64,000 nucleotides of DNA from Oopsacas minuta. Taxonomy: Eukaryota; Porifera; Hexactinellida; Lyssacinosida; Leucopsacidae. Numbering within the stretch: position 1 is the first letter of the stretch; each line of letters opens with the position of its first letter. The DNA is taken from positions 124,001-188,000 of the forward strand of contig JAKMXF010000300.1 in assembly GCA_024704765.1 (NCBI GenBank), given 5' to 3'. Made by a program: the position numbers and the translations under genes. Below the pieces are notes generated by a model. It did no database searches, had not been told where the DNA came from, and saw only the letters and a list, made by a program, of their open reading frames with translations. This document shows positions 61,462-64,000 of the stretch, one piece after another.

Positions 61462-64000
61462 ATGTTAAGAGTCATCCAACTTTTAAGAACATCCCTTCAA
61501 CATCAGAATTCTATCACATCCATCAATAGATTCCCGATCCTGATACAAGCTAAGAGCCAACGTTACTATCAATTCAAATCTGGCATATACGGGTATTACC
61601 CCAAACCTGATCTTCATGATTGCTCTCAAATACTAGGAAACATTCCTTCTATTCAAGAACCTAACTACTTTAAATTGTGTCAGCTGATTGAAGCTTATAG
61701 AAATTTTGGACATGAAAAAGCTAACTTGGATGCAATCTCTCTAACAAATAGCAATAACAAACTGCCTTTAAATCTGAAAGATTTTGGTCTTGAAAATTGT
61801 CAAAAAGATATCTTCAACATATCCGATATTTTGCCAGGATTTGGCTCAGAAAAAGGATCTTTAGCGGAAATTATGGAATATTTGGATAAGACATATTGCA
61901 GTACATTAGCCATTGAGGTTAAACAACTCTATGAGAGCGATAGAGCATGGTTAATTCAAAAATTCGAACAAATCCAACAATTAAAATTCAGCGAATCTGA
62001 CAAAACAAATATACGAAATGTAATGTTGAAGGCTCAATCGTTAGATCGATTTTTAGGCAAAAAGTTTTCAACAGTAAAACGTTATTCAGGTGAAGGTGCC
62101 GAGAGTATGCTCGTATTTATGAACCAACTAATATCTCTTTCAATCCGAGAGTCTAGCTCTCTAACGAATATTGTACTGGGCATGCCTCATCGAGGTAGAT
62201 TGAACTTACAAACTGGTGTATTAGGTTATCCTTTACAAGCTTTGTTCCGTAAGCTTAGAGGTAACCCTGAGCTCATTGACAATTCTGGTACAGCTACTGG
62301 CGATATTCTCTCTCATCTATTCCAGTCTATTGACCTTCCTATAGAAGGGGAAGGTAGAAAGATACATTTAAGTATGTTACCTAATCCTTCACATTTAGAA
62401 GCAGTTAACCCAGTCGCTTTAGGAAAAACACGCGCAAAACAGCTGTTTTTAAAAGAAGCTCCCTATGACGTTACTGGAAATTGCGGATCACGATTAGGAG
62501 ATAGTGTAATGTGTGTTTTAATACACGGTGATGCTAGTTTTGCTTCACAAGGAGTAGTAGCTGAGTGTCTAATGATGAGTTCATTACCCAATTTCTCTGT
62601 AGGAGGAACTGTTCATGTTGTCGTCAATAATCAGTTGGGTTATACTACTAGTGCTGAATTTGGACGTTTCACTGATAAATGCACAAACTTTGGTAATCTA
62701 GCTAATTGTCCGGTTATTCATGTGAATGGTAGTGATCCTGAATCAGTAGTGAAAGCTTGTGAATTGGCATTTCAGTATAGGATGGAGAAACGTCGTGACG
62801 TCATAGTAGACATTTCCTGTTTCAGACGTTGGGGACATAATGAATTGGATGAACCAGCGTTTACTCAGCCTCAAATGTACCAATTTATCAACAATAGACA
62901 AACTGTCCCTGATCAGTATAGCGAGAATCTGAATTTTAATTCCAATTCTGTTGGTAAAGATTATGAATCTCATCTTAACTCTTGTCTCGCGGAAAGTGAC
63001 GCTTATGATCCTCCACCATCTCAATTCCAAGCACAGTGGTCTGCTATTCAACCTGCGACTAATAACATTACACAATGGGATACAGGATTACCTACTGAAC
63101 TGTTAAGGAAAATAGGAATTCATTCGGTTAAATTGCCGAATACATTTACTGTACATCCTCGGTTAATGAAGTCTCATGTTCAATCTCGTTTGAAAGAAAT
63201 GGAAACTGGAGAGAAATTAAACTGGGCAACTGCAGAAGCTCTTGCTATTGGTAGTCTACTAGTGCAGAGACACACTGTGCGTTTATGTGGCCAAGACTCG
63301 GGCAGAGGTACTTTTTCGCAGAGACACGCACTATTAGTTGACACACAGTCAGAAGATGTACATATACCTTTGAATAATCTCAGTACTGAACAAGCATACT
63401 TTGAGATAGTCAATTCCCCGCTGATTGAGGAATCCGTACTAGGATTTGAGTACGGAATGAGTATTGATAATCCCACACTACTAGTTATATGGGAAGCTCA
63501 ATTCGGAGATTTCTTCAATTGTGCTCAGTTATTTATTGATACGTTTATTTCCTCGGGTGAAGCTAAATGGATGCTACAAAGCGGACTAGTATTGCTACTA
63601 CCACATGGATATGATGGAGATGGACCTGAACACTCATCATGTCGTATTGAGAGATTCTTACAGCTGTGTAACACATCTCCTAGCATTCGTGATTCCGATA
63701 ATGTTAATATGAATGTTGTATTTCCTACTACACCTGCTCAATACTATCATTTACTAAGACGGCAACAGGTCAGGAATTTCCGAAAACCTTTGATTATTGT
63801 AGGTCCTAAAGGATTGTTAAGATTACCAGAAGCTGTTTCTTCCTTGAATGAAATGTCATCTGGTACTCATTTTAAAACAGTTCTATCTGATTCTAATGCA
63901 GGCAGTGCTGTAGAAAATACGCAGGGAATTTTGTGTAGTGGAAAGCATTATTACGCATTAGATCAGTATAGAAGGGAAAATGGTATTAAGGATTGTGTTA
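61462..64000 (+). CDS. DHTKD1: 2-oxoadipate dehydrogenase E1 (DHTKD1), C-terminus outside the window
   Basis: Thiamine-diphosphate enzyme of mitochondrial lysine, hydroxylysine and tryptophan breakdown. It decarboxylates 2-oxoadipate in a complex with DLST and DLD. The frame is open from the ATG at 61462 to the window end, 846 codons with no intron; roughly 75 codons should be missing. Residues 1 to about 35 are basic and Ser/Gln-rich, like a mitochondrial presequence. E1 motifs include FSTVKRYSGEGAESML, GMPHRGRLNL, MLPNPSHLEAVNP, HGDASFASQG (ThDP-Mg site), VNNQLGYTT, HNELDEP, GRGTFSQRHA and LPHGYDGDGPEHSS. The family context and length favour DHTKD1 over OGDH. Confidence 0.95.
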   Translation, partial: MLRVIQLLRTSLQHQNSITSINRFPILIQAKSQRYYQFKSGIYGYYPKPDLHDCSQILGNIPSIQEPNYFKLCQLIEAYRNFGHEKANLDAISLTNSNNKLPLNLKDFGLENCQKDIFNISDILPGFGSEKGSLAEIMEYLDKTYCSTLAIEVKQLYESDRAWLIQKFEQIQQLKFSESDKTNIRNVMLKAQSLDRFLGKKFSTVKRYSGEGAESMLVFMNQLISLSIRESSSLTNIVLGMPHRGRLNLQTGVLGYPLQALFRKLRGNPELIDNSGTATGDILSHLFQSIDLPIEGEGRKIHLSMLPNPSHLEAVNPVALGKTRAKQLFLKEAPYDVTGNCGSRLGDSVMCVLIHGDASFASQGVVAECLMMSSLPNFSVGGTVHVVVNNQLGYTTSAEFGRFTDKCTNFGNLANCPVIHVNGSDPESVVKACELAFQYRMEKRRDVIVDISCFRRWGHNELDEPAFTQPQMYQFINNRQTVPDQYSENLNFNSNSVGKDYESHLNSCLAESDAYDPPPSQFQAQWSAIQPATNNITQWDTGLPTELLRKIGIHSVKLPNTFTVHPRLMKSHVQSRLKEMETGEKLNWATAEALAIGSLLVQRHTVRLCGQDSGRGTFSQRHALLVDTQSEDVHIPLNNLSTEQAYFEIVNSPLIEESVLGFEYGMSIDNPTLLVIWEAQFGDFFNCAQLFIDTFISSGEAKWMLQSGLVLLLPHGYDGDGPEHSSCRIERFLQLCNTSPSIRDSDNVNMNVVFPTTPAQYYHLLRRQQVRNFRKPLIIVGPKGLLRLPEAVSSLNEMSSGTHFKTVLSDSNAGSAVENTQGILCSGKHYYALDQYRRENGIKDCV

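Noticed and set aside
1-64000. tRNA, rRNA, CRISPR or prokaryotic operon features
   Set aside because: None seen. No tRNA T-loop signature or spaced repeats were found by eye, and the genes are plainly eukaryotic.

Overview
This window is nuclear DNA of a multicellular animal. The genes have spliceosomal introns, often only 50-80 bp long. The gene set is metazoan: an Ig-domain receptor tyrosine phosphatase, doublecortin, NPC1, NR2C2AP, a PAQR receptor, MIF, and cilium/centriole proteins. The sequence is AT-rich, gene-dense and full of short inverted-repeat elements. This fits an early-branching animal with a compact genome, possibly a sponge; that is inference, since no rRNA or mitochondrial marker is present. 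Splice junctions were placed by hand from GT/AG signals, reading-frame phase and remembered family sequence. The exon sums of all multi-exon genes come to whole codons.

Layout. 1-1339 (-): 5' part of histidine ammonia-lyase. 2503-6838 (+): four-exon ankyrin-TRP-like channel. 7295-8941 (+): CEP44. 9822-22546 (+): 25-exon NPC1. Its introns hold three intronless same-strand genes: a DUF1295/steroid-reductase-like enzyme and two paralogous multi-pass proteins of no family I recognise. 23041-25680: beta-mannosidase. 26115-27800: TDP1 with an N-terminal PAR-binding zinc finger. 28093-29556: an EF-hand protein resembling EFHB. 29658-31079: MUTYH. 31237-41127 (+): a 12-exon DCDC2-like gene whose introns contain five more genes: antisense NR2C2AP, a PPxY membrane protein and three odd Rab-like GTPases. 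42139-42540: MIF-like. 42796-45333: cytoplasmic dynein intermediate chain with a GC-AG intron. 45539-46066: B9D2. 46867-50220: receptor tyrosine phosphatase. 50870-52174: VPS72/YL1. 52304-53080: MOCS2A and MOCS2B, five bases apart. 53191-54963: vezatin-like. 55281-56087 (-): PAQR receptor. 57145-59458: EF-1alpha. 60054-61136: AGPAT5-like acyltransferase. 61462-64000: DHTKD1, cut by the window edge.

Themes. Eight genes lie inside introns of two host genes. Intron content is bimodal: NPC1, DCDC2, dynein IC and EF-1alpha are intron-rich, while beta-mannosidase, TDP1, MUTYH, CEP44, AGPAT5, DHTKD1 and all nested genes have none. Several families of 60-220 bp elements with terminal inverted repeats ending in TACAG/CTGTA sit in introns and intergenic gaps; they look like TA-target miniature transposons. 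Several genes have a TATA box about 56-60 bp before the ATG, implying very short leaders. Functions group loosely into cilium/centriole (CEP44, EFHB-like, DCDC2, B9D2), DNA repair (TDP1, MUTYH), lysosome (NPC1, beta-mannosidase) and molybdenum cofactor synthesis. Apart from MOCS2A/B, nothing suggests co-transcription.
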